Shown: positions 1-8,183 of the stretch, piece by piece
Layout: every line of letters begins with the position of its first letter
Position numbering within the stretch: position 1 is the first letter of the stretch
NCBI GenBank assembly: GCA_963575745.1
Contig: CAUYUJ010001313.1
Coordinates: forward strand, 27,501-52,500
DNA length: 25,000 nt
DNA from: Prorocentrum cordatum
Lineage: Eukaryota; Sar; Dinophyceae; Prorocentrales; Prorocentraceae
Direction of reading: 5' to 3'
The notes under the pieces: generated by a model
What the model was told of the DNA's origin: nothing
Seen by the model: the letters and a program-made list of their open reading frames with translations, nothing else
Database searches by the model: none
Program-made: the position numbers and the translations under genes

Positions 1-144
1 GCCATAGTCGCAGTGGCAGTTGATGGGGCACGCCACGCTCGCCTCAGGCGGCCGCGTCCAGTGCCGAAGCGCGCGGGGAGCACGAACCCAAAAGTCGAAG
101 CTGTCGAGCCACGATTGAGCCAAAATGGCTTGAGCCAAAATGGC

Positions 145-305
145 TACGGAGGCTTCTTGGGGGCTTCTTGGGGCCTTCTGCGGGCCTTTTAGGGCGGGAA
201 GCTGAATTTTCGGTTCGTGGTCCCTCTTTTGGGCCTCTCTTGGGCCGTCTTGGGCCTCTCTTGGGCCGTCTTAGGGGCCTCTTGGGCGGTCTTGGGGCAA
301 TCTTG
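145..305. repeat. TTGGGCC-type degenerate tandem repeat
   Basis: Short units alternate between TTGGGCCTCTC and TTGGGCCGTC. Two exact 21-bp copies lie at 229-270, and degenerate copies spread over the rest of the interval. Open frames on both strands here are by-products of the repeat: they are rich in Gly, Leu and Arg, with no recognisable domain. Confidence 0.6.
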
Positions 306-499
306 GAAGCCTCTGCTATGGCCGTTGCACATCTCCAGGGGTCGTCTTGGAGCCGTCTTGGTGCCCTCACGGAACCATCTCGGAGCCTCCTGGGAGCCTC
401 TTTGTGCCCCAAGGGAGCTTAAAGGAACCCAAGAGCGTTCGAAGAGGGCCTCAAATAGGGTGCGCAATTGCGCACCGTCAGACGTCTTCTCGGTACGAA

Positions 500-860
500 T
501 GCACCCCTGTGCCTGTATACACATCCAGCATGTACATCGCTGTGCCTGCGTACACCACAAAGCCCGTGTACACCTCCAGGGCACGGCCCCATACCCCCGT
601 TGCCTGCGCGGACAACAGTAATTATTTTTGCGTACGACAATGCTGGACACCACCGCGCCTGTGTGCACCACAATTGCCGCCGCAGCCGGCGTGTGCGCCA
701 CGCACGCCGAACAGCTCGTTGTTTCCACTGCTGGGTGTGCCGCCGCGCCTGCGTGGGTGTTACATCAGCCTGCGCGCGCCGCGCGCCTCTACATACCACA
801 AGCACATGCCTGCGCACGCTGCAAACACGTTGCGCGCGCACTACGCACAGCATACCTGTG
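500..860. repeat. Degenerate CCTGYGTRCACCAC-like repeats
   Basis: Loose repeats of a GCCTGTGTACACCAC-like string recur at irregular spacing, for example near 545, 657 and 795. No coding signal is convincing, because all overlapping frames give Cys/Arg/His-rich low-complexity peptides. The stretch is read as decayed satellite-like DNA 5' of the copia fragment. Confidence 0.35.
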
Positions 861-946
861 CGCTAAACAACACGCGCTGCTGCAACGGGGGTGGGTGGGG
901 CGGCGGGCGCTATGTTATCTACTGGGTGGGTGGGTGGGTTGGAGGC

Positions 947-966
947 CACATAACGCGCGTTATGTG
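947..966. repeat. Perfect 20-bp palindrome
   Basis: The 20 bases are identical to their own reverse complement; the left half is CACATAACGC. It ends about 11 bases before the first position at which the copia reading frame opens (978). It could be a protein-binding site, a junction scar from insertion, or chance. Confidence 0.7.
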
Positions 967-972
967 TTCGAG

Positions 973-980
973 TATAAAAA
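973..980 (+). promoter_or_regulatory. TATAAAAA string upstream of copia frame
   Basis: A TATAAAAA string lies 21 bases before the ATG at 1002. It also contains the in-frame stop (TAA, 975-977) that bounds the copia frame. Dinoflagellate promoters generally do not use a canonical TATA box, so a promoter role is weakly supported. Confidence 0.15.
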
Positions 981-1001
981 CTTGATCTCCTGCCCGGAGA
1001 C

Positions 1002-4000
1002 ATGGTGGCCGTGTGGCGCATGATGAAGAACAAGGGCATCCCGGGTAAGCGAGCCCACCACCGTTGGCGACCTGGTATCTGCATGGGCGAGGTGCGTGGC
1101 AACTACTGGGTGGCACTGCCGGGCGCGGTGGTCAAGGCGTCGCCGGAGCAGATGAGGCCAGCAGTGCGAGAGGAACGACACGCGTGGCGCATGGTGGAGG
1201 CAGAGCTGCGGACCAAGATGGTGAACCTGGAGCACTACAGCGGCCAGAGGTTCGAGGACATCACCGGAGGTGAACGACCCCCGGAGGGAGAAGCAGAACA
1301 GGTTCCTCCAGGTCCAGAAGTTCCAGCACCACCACCTGTCGTACCAGAGCCGGGAGAGCGAGAACCTGAGAATCAGCCAGCTGACGGAGAAGACAAACCC
1401 CCGGAGCATCCCACCGGAGGGAGACGCGTGCGTGGCAAGCAGACCATGGACAAGAGGACGGTGAGCGAAGCCTACCAGCCGATGGAGGGCCAGATGGATG
1501 AGAACCGCGAGGAGCAGGATGAGGCCAAGCGTCCACGGCTGGAGGAGCAGACGACCATCGACGACCCGTCCAGCAGCCAGCAGCAGTTCGGAGGTGTGAC
1601 GTATCCTCCGAGTCTGCCGAGCCCACCGCTCAGGGACTCGGCGAATGCACACCTGGCGAGAGATGTGGATGAAGACGTCATCGTGAACGAGGTGGACGTT
1701 CTGCTCACGCAGGGCAGTAAGGAGATCAACCCCAAGGAGGACAAGTGGAAATCACCCGAGGGCCTCGCGATGATCGAGAAGGCGTACACCAAGGAAATGA
1801 CGAGCTTGGTGCACGAGACCAAGGCATGGAAGCCAGTGGACTTGGAGAAGTCGCGGCTGCTGAAGACCCAGGTGCCAGATCGGATCTTACGTCCGAGGCC
1901 GGTGCTGACGTTGCGGACGGGCGACGACGGCAAGGAGGAGGTCAAGTGCCGGTGCACGCTGCAGGGCTTCAAGGACCCGGACATCCTGGACCTGGTGCGT
2001 GAAGGACGGACGGCGAGCCCTACCATGTCCACCAACGGGAGGGCGATGCTCTTGCAGACGTTGGCGTCCTGCAAGTTCGACCTGACCATCGGCGACGTGA
2101 AGTCAGCTTTCCTCGTGGCAGAGCCGGAGGCCAGGCCGAATGGCCCGATCTACGTGACGATGCCGAAGGACTACACGCTGAAGGGCTATCACCCGGAGCA
2201 GCTCTTCGAGGTGGTCAACGGATACGGACTGGGAGACCAACCTCAGCAGTGGTGGCGCACGTTCGAGCGGTACATGTTGGAGGAGCTGAAGTTCGACCAG
2301 CACCCCATGGACCCGTGCGTGTTCCTGCTGAGGGAGCCCGTGACCCAGGAGAACGCCGGCCTGGTCGCCAAGGACAGGGTGTCGGTGATACCGTACGCCA
2401 CTGGTTCTGAGAGCGCCCAGCTGCGTGGTGAGCCTGGCGCGCTGTGCGGCATCCTTGGAGTGCATGTGGACGATCAGATCAATGGTGGCCGCGGTCAGCT
2501 GTGGGCCACTGCGATGAAAAAGCTGCGAGCGAGGTTTCCATTCAGAAAGTGGGTGACAGGGAGTGGGGAGTTCACGGGATCGGTCCTCACTCAGCGAGCT
2601 GACTACTCGATCGTCCAGTCGCAGTCAGAATACACGAAGGGTATCACCCCCGCGAGGACGAGGAAATCAGCTCGGCCCGATGATGTAGCTCTGCCGTCGG
2701 AAGTGCACAACCACATTTCGACTACGCAGCAAGGGAACTGGCTGGCAGGACAGACGAGGCCAGATCTGAGTTGCCAGATTTCCTTCTCCCAGCAGATCAT
2801 GCCTCACCCGACGGTCGGCCAGATCAGACGCTCGAATGCTTGGGTCAGGAGGGCGAAGCAGTTTCACGAGATCTCGGTGACTTTCCAGAGTATTGTTCCA
2901 GAACGTTTGCGTTTCGTTTGCCACTCGGACTACTCCTCGAAGGACCTGGACGGGACGGGGAGGACACAGGGCGGGTACATCATAGGTGCGACGGACCCCT
3001 CCATGGCAAAAGGTCTCTTGGCCCCCTGGTGCCCTCTGGTCTGGAAGTCCCAAAAGATCAAACAAGGGTGTACGTCGACACTGGCAGGAGAGAGCAAGCT
3101 TCTGAAGGCGTCTTTGGGCCACCTGGAGTGGATCATGTGCTCGTTCGCGGCCACCCTGTACCCCACGTTCTGCCTAGAAAATCGGGATCGGTATTCCAGG
3201 AAGTTCTCGGCGATCAGCGTTATCGATTGCAAGTCGGTGTTCGACCACGTGACGAAACCTGGGGCCCCCACAGGACTCGATGACAAGAAGGCCTCCATAG
3301 ACATAGCGATCGCCAAAGGGAGCCTCCGAAGGTTTGGTGGTACTCTTCGCTGGGGCCCGACGGAGCTCATGTTAGGAGATGCGTTGACAAAAGATAAAGC
3401 AGAAGCAGCAGATGTACTACGAGCGTGTATGAGAGCAGGAGCGTACCAGCTAGCCGACGAGTCCGTAACCTTGGCTAAGGCTCAAAGTGAGAAGGCGGCT
3501 CGTGCGAGCCGGGCAAGTGCCCTGGGCCAGCCTCCAGGCCTGGGCCATGGTGAAGTTCGAGGCGACGGGCAGCGACGAGCAGGCCAGGGCATTTCTGCTC
3601 GGGCTGGTGGACGTCTACCCGGACGTGTCGTCCTACGTGGAGTCGGAGGCCAGGGTCAAGGTGAGGGTGCCAGCCAAGACGCTCCTGGGCGCCGTGCAGG
3701 CGAAGAAGGGCAACACGCCAGTGACGCTGCAGTACGTGGCCAACACCGGGAACATCCAGGTGATGACGGGAGTGGCACTGGAGGACGAGATTCGGGACAA
3801 GTGCAAGATGCTGGAGAGGGCGTACGCTTCATGGCAAAGAGCACCGCTCGACCAGAAGCCGAAGTTGGAAATCAAGTCGCCGGCCACGGAGTTCTTCCGC
3901 AACAACACGGTGAAGGCGAGCAAGAAGGAGATCGAGCAGGACGGCGACGAGAAGATCACGCTCCCGGACGACGAGGGATACTCCGAGGCGATGGACGCCA

Positions 4001-4130
4001 TCCTCGAGAGCGTCGGGTGGTCTCTTTCCGAGTACCCGGTGATGAGGGACAGGATTCTCAAGACGTTGCAGATGTACGTGCCCGACGGGGAGGAGGAGAC
4101 CACCCCAAAGCGAGCACAGGCAGTCGGTGA
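1002..4130 (+). CDS. Copia-type pol fragment: integrase tail, reverse transcriptase, RNase H
   Basis: This frame encodes the back half of a copia pol protein. Residues 1-90 resemble the integrase C-terminal tail found in dinoflagellate copia elements (WVALPGAVVKASPEQ). An acidic, proline-rich linker follows to about 270. Reverse transcriptase covers about 275-545, with catalytic Asp365 in DVKSAFL and the HVDD box at 488-491, standing for the usual YVDD. RNase H follows with candidate catalytic residues Asp643, Glu697, Asp742 and Asp793 (the last in GDALTK). The family copies element RNA into DNA in cytoplasmic particles. The homologous reading begins a few codons before this ATG, so the start is only the first Met after a truncation. 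Beyond about residue 830 (nt 3490) the frame becomes Gly/Arg-rich and looks out of phase, while another frame gives a better protein. The catalytic residues are intact, but without integrase core or gag the copy is not autonomous. Confidence 0.85.
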   Translation: MVAVWRMMKNKGIPGKRAHHRWRPGICMGEVRGNYWVALPGAVVKASPEQMRPAVREERHAWRMVEAELRTKMVNLEHYSGQRFEDITGGERPPEGEAEQVPPGPEVPAPPPVVPEPGEREPENQPADGEDKPPEHPTGGRRVRGKQTMDKRTVSEAYQPMEGQMDENREEQDEAKRPRLEEQTTIDDPSSSQQQFGGVTYPPSLPSPPLRDSANAHLARDVDEDVIVNEVDVLLTQGSKEINPKEDKWKSPEGLAMIEKAYTKEMTSLVHETKAWKPVDLEKSRLLKTQVPDRILRPRPVLTLRTGDDGKEEVKCRCTLQGFKDPDILDLVREGRTASPTMSTNGRAMLLQTLASCKFDLTIGDVKSAFLVAEPEARPNGPIYVTMPKDYTLKGYHPEQLFEVVNGYGLGDQPQQWWRTFERYMLEELKFDQHPMDPCVFLLREPVTQENAGLVAKDRVSVIPYATGSESAQLRGEPGALCGILGVHVDDQINGGRGQLWATAMKKLRARFPFRKWVTGSGEFTGSVLTQRADYSIVQSQSEYTKGITPARTRKSARPDDVALPSEVHNHISTTQQGNWLAGQTRPDLSCQISFSQQIMPHPTVGQIRRSNAWVRRAKQFHEISVTFQSIVPERLRFVCHSDYSSKDLDGTGRTQGGYIIGATDPSMAKGLLAPWCPLVWKSQKIKQGCTSTLAGESKLLKASLGHLEWIMCSFAATLYPTFCLENRDRYSRKFSAISVIDCKSVFDHVTKPGAPTGLDDKKASIDIAIAKGSLRRFGGTLRWGPTELMLGDALTKDKAEAADVLRACMRAGAYQLADESVTLAKAQSEKAARASRASALGQPPGLGHGEVRGDGQRRAGQGISARAGGRLPGRVVLRGVGGQGQGEGASQDAPGRRAGEEGQHASDAAVRGQHREHPGDDGSGTGGRDSGQVQDAGEGVRFMAKSTARPEAEVGNQVAGHGVLPQQHGEGEQEGDRAGRRREDHAPGRRGILRGDGRHPRERRVVSFRVPGDEGQDSQDVADVRARRGGGDHPKASTGSR

Positions 4131-4188
4131 AGACGACGATGGCACAGGCGACTGGCAGATGGGTGACAGTGTGAAGGTCAGGAAGTGA
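3547..4188 (+). CDS. Unrecognised acidic protein following the copia RNase H
   Basis: A 213-residue frame, in a different phase from the copia frame and overlapping its last 580 bases, has a well-balanced composition, unlike the overlapped frame. It starts MVKFEATGSDEQARAFLLG. It has a mixed alpha/beta-looking first half (VKVRVPAKTLLGAVQAKKG, VTLQYVANTG), a charged middle, and an acidic end with DGEEET. It lacks transmembrane segments and cysteine motifs. I do not recognise a family. It may be a downstream ORF of the copia element reached by frameshift or reinitiation, or an unrelated host fragment. The region between the last clear RNase H motif (3380) and this ATG is still open in this frame from 3469. 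Confidence 0.5.
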   Translation: MVKFEATGSDEQARAFLLGLVDVYPDVSSYVESEARVKVRVPAKTLLGAVQAKKGNTPVTLQYVANTGNIQVMTGVALEDEIRDKCKMLERAYASWQRAPLDQKPKLEIKSPATEFFRNNTVKASKKEIEQDGDEKITLPDDEGYSEAMDAILESVGWSLSEYPVMRDRILKTLQMYVPDGEEETTPKRAQAVGEDDDGTGDWQMGDSVKVRK

Positions 4189-4780
4189 GGAGCCAGAAAA
4201 AGAGAGTAGACGAATGCGAACACGGACCCCTGAGGGCCCCTCTAGAGACCCCTCCACAGCCTGAGCCCTTGCGGACCCGTCTGTTGCCGTAGCCACTGTT
4301 ATGGTTCGATAGGCCCCCTTCCGCGCGGACGCCCGGGCGCCCTCAGCCGCTATCAGCAGGAGGCAAGAAGAGCATCATCCTCTGATCCTCTCGAGCTCGA
4401 CTCCTCTCGCGACCCTCAGGACGGATTCGCAACTTTGGTTCGCGGTGTTGAAGTCCCAAGAATGGCGTTCTGGCACGATTCAGGGTTGTCAAAACGTAAC
4501 AGTCAGGTTGATCCGTGGAATTGGAATCCCGGGAACAATGTCTTGGCATGCGTGCTTCGGGATCTTCAAACAATTGCCTTCCAACAACGCAGTTCCTTCG
4601 GTAGGGGCCTATGAAGAGGGAGCTTGAAGGGAGGGTTTATTCCAACATCGCTGATGCCTCTTGGATTTACACTGGTCCTCCTCCTCCTCATCTTCCTCCT
4701 CCCTCTCCCTCATCCCTTCCTTCTGCCCCTCCTCCATCACGCTTCGCCTCCCTCTCTCTCTCCCTCCTCTCCCTCCTCGG
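4189..4780. other. Non-coding spacer, nothing recognised
   Basis: There is no convincing frame here. Base composition falls towards AT between 4430 and 4660 compared with the flanks, and CT-rich sequence begins at about 4675. No LTR, tRNA or promoter was seen. Confidence 0.4.
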
Positions 4781-4785
4781 CCTCC

Positions 4786-4867
4786 CTCCTCCTCCTCCTC
4801 CTCCTCCTCCTCCTCCTCCTCCTCCCCCTCCTCCTCCTCCTCCTCCTCCTCCTCCTCCTCCTCCTCC
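4786..4867. repeat. (CTC)n microsatellite
   Basis: A nearly pure CTC/CCT triplet run, broken once by CCCCC near 4825 and once by CCCTCC near 4866. It is the strand complement of the GGA run at 5260-5313, so the two form inverted arms about 400 bases apart. Confidence 0.9.
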
Positions 4868-4961
4868 CTCCTCCATCCCCGACCCTGCCCCTCCATCCCC
4901 GGCGCTGGCCCTCCCTCTCTCTTCTTCCTCCACCGCGCCAACCTCCACACCCCCCTTCCCC

Positions 4962-5070
4962 CGTGGGTGGCCTCCTCCTCGGCCAGGGAGGTCTCGGTCT
5001 CCAGGCGGGCAAAGTCCGACAGGCACACCTCCAGCATGCCGATGACGCCGCCCTTCGAGTCCTGCATGCC
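4962..5070 (-). pseudogene. Exon-like segment of a host gene, minus strand
   Basis: On the minus strand, after a possible splice acceptor (CCGACAG, 5071-5077), the reading is MQDSKGGVIGMLEVCLSD followed by FARLETETSLAEEEATH. From memory of the group, this resembles a helical segment seen in many dinoflagellate transcripts (pattern G-V-x-G-M-L-E-V-x-x-S-D-F-x-R-L-E-x-E-T). Its composition is ordinary, unlike the simple repeats on both sides. The similarity stops at about 4962, where the frame runs into CTC-microsatellite Glu runs. It may be a true internal exon bounded by microsatellite-rich introns, or an isolated pseudogene fragment. Exon ends are estimates. Confidence 0.35.
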
Positions 5071-5259
5071 CTGTCGGCTTCGGGAGCGCGAGGGGGGGGG
5101 GAGAGAGGATCGCGGGCGCGGTGGGGTGGGGTGAGAAGGAACGGCGCGGGGGCGCAAATCACGGGCAGGATAGCGCGCGCTGAAGCGGAGGAGGAGGAGG
5201 GCCAGGACAAAGACGAGGATCAAGATCAGCAGGGTGATGACGAGAGGGAATGAGCTGAG

Positions 5260-5313
5260 CGGAGGAGGAGGAGGAGGAGGAGGAGGAGGAGGAGGAGGAG
5301 GAGGAGGAGGAGG
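5260..5313. repeat. (GGA)n microsatellite
   Basis: An almost pure GGA run. Together with the CTC run at 4786-4867 it forms inverted complementary arms that bracket the exon-like segment. Poly-Gly, poly-Glu and poly-Leu frames across it are artefacts. Confidence 0.9.
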
Positions 5314-5750
5314 AGAAGCAGGAGGAGACAAGCCAAGCGCGAAATTAAGGCACCACAGAAGGACACAGCCTTACCATGTAGACCACGCCTGGGGTCATAA
5401 GCAAGTTTGGGCAAATGTTGGGCGTAGCTGTCGATTTGCGATGGGCGCCGGATCGGACTCGCAATACATCGATCTCTCGACCTCGCTATCTACCGATCTC
5501 AACACATACCTGCCGATATCACCCTCTACGTGTCGCCATCGCTTTCGACCTATTGCTCTCGCGACCAATCAATCGGCATCACGATCGTTCCACCGAAACC
5601 TCCATCGATCTGACTACCTCACTGGCTACGGGGCGAACTCGACGTCCCCCTGTCAGAGCAGAGGCCGAACTGCCTCACCTTGCCACGGGGTGCGTGGCCG
5701 AAGTCGGGCGCCGGGGCGCCGACTCACTGCCGCGCTGTGCCGCGCGCGCC
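5314..5750. other. Non-coding region with scattered CGATCT/TCGATC strings
   Basis: This is a lower-GC stretch in which short strings such as CGATCTC, CGATATC and CATCGATC recur loosely. No frame shows a domain, and no promoter, RNA gene or clear repeat unit was found. Confidence 0.35.
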
Positions 5751-5797
5751 CCCCCGCGCGACCCGCCCCGCCTGCCGGCCCCGCGACCCGCCCCGCG

Positions 5798-5888
5798 GCG
5801 CACCCCGCGACCCGCCCACGCCGCACCCCGCGACCCCCCCGCGCCGCACCCCGCGGCCCTCCCGCGCCGCACCCCGCGACCCTCCCAC
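5798..5888. repeat. Four-copy 23-bp GC-rich tandem repeat
   Basis: Three units of exactly 23 bp start at 5820, 5843 and 5866, with a slightly shorter first unit at 5798. Each reads GCCGCACCCCGCGACCC with a variable end. Related CCCGCGACCC strings extend back to about 5750 and recur at 6570-6680. Confidence 0.75.
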
Positions 5889-5912
5889 GACCGGGTCGTG
5901 GGGGAGGGTCGC
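5876..5912. repeat. Near-perfect hairpin closing the 23-bp array
   Basis: The arms 5876-5892 and 5894-5912 are reverse complements apart from two extra bases in the right arm. The inner part, ACGACC facing GGTCGT, is perfect around one central G (5893). The left arm is the end of the last 23-bp unit, so the right arm is an inverted copy of repeat sequence. Confidence 0.65.
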
Positions 5913-6054
5913 GGCTGCGGAAGCACAAGACAGAAACGATAGAGAGCAAAACATCATTCGAGGAGGACGAGGCGAGGCTTTGGAGAGGACGAACTTAAAG
6001 CCGTGGAACTTCGGCTTCCAGGCCCCTAATACACGACCCACCCGCGACCCGCTC

Positions 6055-6420
6055 GAAAGCTGGGCGAGGGCTGCTAACACCGTGGCTGGAGGCCTGGAAA
6101 TGGGCACCAACACCAACACAGGGGTTTGTCTCCACGGGGGGAAGATGATCCTAGATTTCGGTGTTGGTGGCAGTAGTTCGGCCACCTTGGAAGCCAGAAC
6201 ATTACCACCATCGCCGAGATCGGGATTTTCTTCCCTCGGTGGAGGCACACCGCCGATATTGGTGTTGGTGTCAATCTCTAGGCTTGCGAAAAGAACAACT
6301 TCCCGGAAGGAGGTGCGGCACGCGGAGCAGTCGACGGGCTCCTTCCCGGAAGGACGCAGACAACCTCCTGGAGGTCGATTTTGGCAGCCACGGATTTGGC
6401 GGCCCTTGCCCAGCTTCCGA
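6055..6420. repeat. Nested imperfect foldback (inverted repeat)
   Basis: The left arm, 6055-6180, matches the reverse complement of 6383-6420 (outer part, AAGCTGGGC type) and of 6195-6287 (inner part, CACCAACACCAA type). The loop lies around 6181-6194. The outer and inner parts are contiguous in the left arm but separated by about 95 bases (6288-6382) in the right arm, as if something had been inserted there. That extra piece carries two direct copies of CTTCCCGGAAGGA. The arms are diverged by roughly a quarter to a third by eye. No coding frame is credible. It resembles a decayed foldback or MITE-like element. Confidence 0.6.
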
Positions 6421-6569
6421 CCCACGCTCGCGACCCCGCTCGTGCCGAGAAATCGTTGCCTCCGGCGGGCTGCTTGCGTCGACGAGGTCCAAACATGGCG
6501 CCTGCGGCGGGCACCTTCTCACGCTGGCGCCCGCGCTTCGCGCACCGCCGACGGCCCAACCCGCGACCC

Positions 6570-6680
6570 CACCGGCTGCCTTCCCGCGACCCGCCCGCGA
6601 CCCGCGCGAGGCCCGCGCGCGACCCTCGCCCGCGACCCTCGCCCGCGACCCGCGCCCGCGACCCGCCCGCGACCCACACC
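6570..6680. repeat. CCCGCGACCC minisatellite
   Basis: Degenerate 10-12-bp units of CCCGCGACCC and CTCGCCCGCGAC repeat in tandem. The same core word appears at 5750-5888, so the two arrays probably share an origin. Confidence 0.65.
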
Positions 6681-6689
6681 GGATGTGCA

Positions 6690-6960
6690 CATCTCAACCC
6701 ACGGGACAAACACAGGACAACCACGACACAGCCCACGGGACAACCCACGGGACGACCACTGGGTAACTCGCGGGACAAGAGCCCACAGGGCAATCCACGG
6801 GACAACCCACGGGACAGCCCACGAGACCACCGCGGGAAAGCAACGGGACAACCAGCCAACGGGGCAGACACAGGACAACCGACACGGGCCGATCGTGAAC
6901 AAAACACGGGACAACCACGGAACAACCGTGCGACGACCACGGTGGGCAACCACGGGACCG
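6690..6960. repeat. CCCACGGGACAA degenerate 12-bp tandem repeat
   Basis: Units of about 12 bp (CCCACGGGACAA and variants such as CACAGGACAACC) run through the interval with many substitutions and small length changes. Frames across it give Asn/Gly/Thr-rich peptides with no domain. Confidence 0.65.
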
Positions 6961-7109
6961 GAACGGAAACTCTGTGTCCGATCTGGCCCTAACAGCGCCG
7001 ATACCTATACGACCGCCCTGCGGGCGATAAGGAGGCTGGGGGGGGAGGGGGATCAAATGCCCACCCTGACTGACCTCCAACCTGTCACCTTGATCTCATC
7101 TCTCTCGTG

Positions 7110-7116
7110 CTCTCTG

Positions 7117-7148
<32 letters not shown>

Positions 7149-7158
7149 TCTCTCTCTG
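7110..7158. repeat. (CT)n microsatellite
   Basis: A CT dinucleotide run with two CTGT interruptions. It directly precedes the GGATTGG satellite. Confidence 0.9.
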
Positions 7159-7159
7159 G

Positions 7160-7835
7160 ATAAGATAAGATGGGTTGGATAGGGAGAGATGGATTGGATA
7201 AGATACGATGGATTGGATTGGCCCGCCGCAGGCGCAGAAACAACTGAATTGATGGATTGGGTTGGGTGGATTGGATTGGGTGGGATAAGATAGGATGGGG
7301 CAATATGGGTTGGATAAGATAAGATGGGTTGGATTGGACCAGATGGATTGGATAAGATAAGCTGGATTGAATAAGAAAGCCCGCCGCAGCGTCGACAAAG
7401 ATGCATTGATGGATTGGGTTGGGTGGACTGGATTGGATGGGATAATATGGATTGGATAAGGTAAGATGGGTTGGATTGGAAGACGTGGATTGGATAAGAT
7501 CAAGTGGACTGGATTGGCCCGACGCAGAAGCAGAAACAAATGAATTGATGGATTGGGTTGGGTGGATTGGATTGGGTGGGATAAGATAAGATGGGACAAG
7601 ATAATATTGGTTGGATTGGAAGAAATGGATTGGATAAGCTATGATGGGTTGGATTGGCCCGCCGCAGGCGCAGAAACAAATTAATTGATGGATTGGGTTG
7701 GGCGGATTCGATCGGGTGGGATAATATAAGATGGGACAAGATGGGTTGATAAGATAAGATGGATTGGATTGGACAAGATGGATTGGATAAGATAACCTGG
7801 ATTGGATAAGAAAGCCCGCCGCAAGCGCCGAAAAA
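7160..7835. repeat. GGATTGG/GATAAG satellite with higher-order unit
   Basis: The interval is built from short words (GGATTGGAT, GATAAGATAAGATGG, GGGTTGGGTGG). A GC-rich marker, GCCCGCCGCAGGCGCAGAAA or a variant, starts at 7221, 7379, 7517, 7657 and 7814, each time followed by ATTGATGGATTGGGTTG-type sequence except in the last copy. This defines four higher-order units of 158, 138, 140 and 157 bp. The two long units share an extra tail ending GGATAAGAAAGCCCGCC. Minus-strand Ser/Pro/Ile-rich frames here are artefacts. Confidence 0.85.
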
Positions 7836-7881
7836 CATGAATTATGAAATTAGCGACATGCGTTAGCGCCGGGACGCCCGG

Positions 7882-8054
7882 GACACCTGGGACACCCGGG
7901 ACACCGCCCGGCCCAACTGGGACACCTCCCGGCCACCGGCGGACGGGAAACGGACTTTCGCTCCTACTGACACCCGGGACACCCAGGACACCGCCCGGCC
8001 CAACTGGGACACCTCCCAGCCACCGGCGGACGGGAACGGACTTTCGCTCCTACT
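7882..8054. repeat. 87-bp tandem duplication
   Basis: Copy one is 7882-7968 and copy two 7969-8054. They differ at only a handful of positions and share the core GCCCGGCCCAACTGGGACAC. Within each copy GACACCCGG-like words repeat at about 10 bp. High identity suggests a recent duplication. Confidence 0.85.
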
Positions 8055-8183
8055 TCGGCCTAGCCACAGGAGGGTCACGCGCAGCTTCGCCTCGCCCGCA
8101 CGCACGACACGAGCACGAAACCGAAACCGGTTTCCAGGTGGGGGGTCTCAATTTCACTGCGATCCCACCCCCCAACCTCCGAC

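Larger units (their letters stand above)
978..4188 (+). mobile_element. 5'-truncated Ty1/copia-type retroelement
   Basis: The block holds the integrase C-terminal tail, RVT_2-type reverse transcriptase and copia-type RNase H in that order. Gag, protease and the integrase catalytic core are absent: the frame is closed by a stop at 975-977, and repeats lie upstream. No long terminal repeat was recognised on either side within the window. Including the trailing frame to 4188 in the element is an inference from adjacency. Confidence 0.6.

Noticed and set aside
973-980. TATAAAAA as a genuine promoter
   Set aside because: Dinoflagellate promoters rarely use it, and the downstream frame is a truncated pol fragment. 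Kept only as a low-confidence site.
4430-4660. Possible rRNA-like segment because of lower GC and words like GGAATTGGAATC
   Set aside because: No extended match to a conserved rRNA core could be recognised by eye, so no RNA gene is claimed.
4609-5331. Minus-strand frame with poly-Glu and poly-Pro runs taken as one protein
   Set aside because: Most of it is microsatellite translation. Only the segment at 4962-5070 has ordinary composition and is listed separately.
5680-7182. 500-codon plus-strand frame over the minisatellites
   Set aside because: Pro/Arg/Thr repeats arise from tandem repeats and a foldback. No domain is present, and the frame crosses several unrelated repeat families.
7096-7838. 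Minus-strand Ile/Pro/Ser-rich frames in the satellite
   Set aside because: They are direct translations of the GGATTGG and GATAAG repeats.
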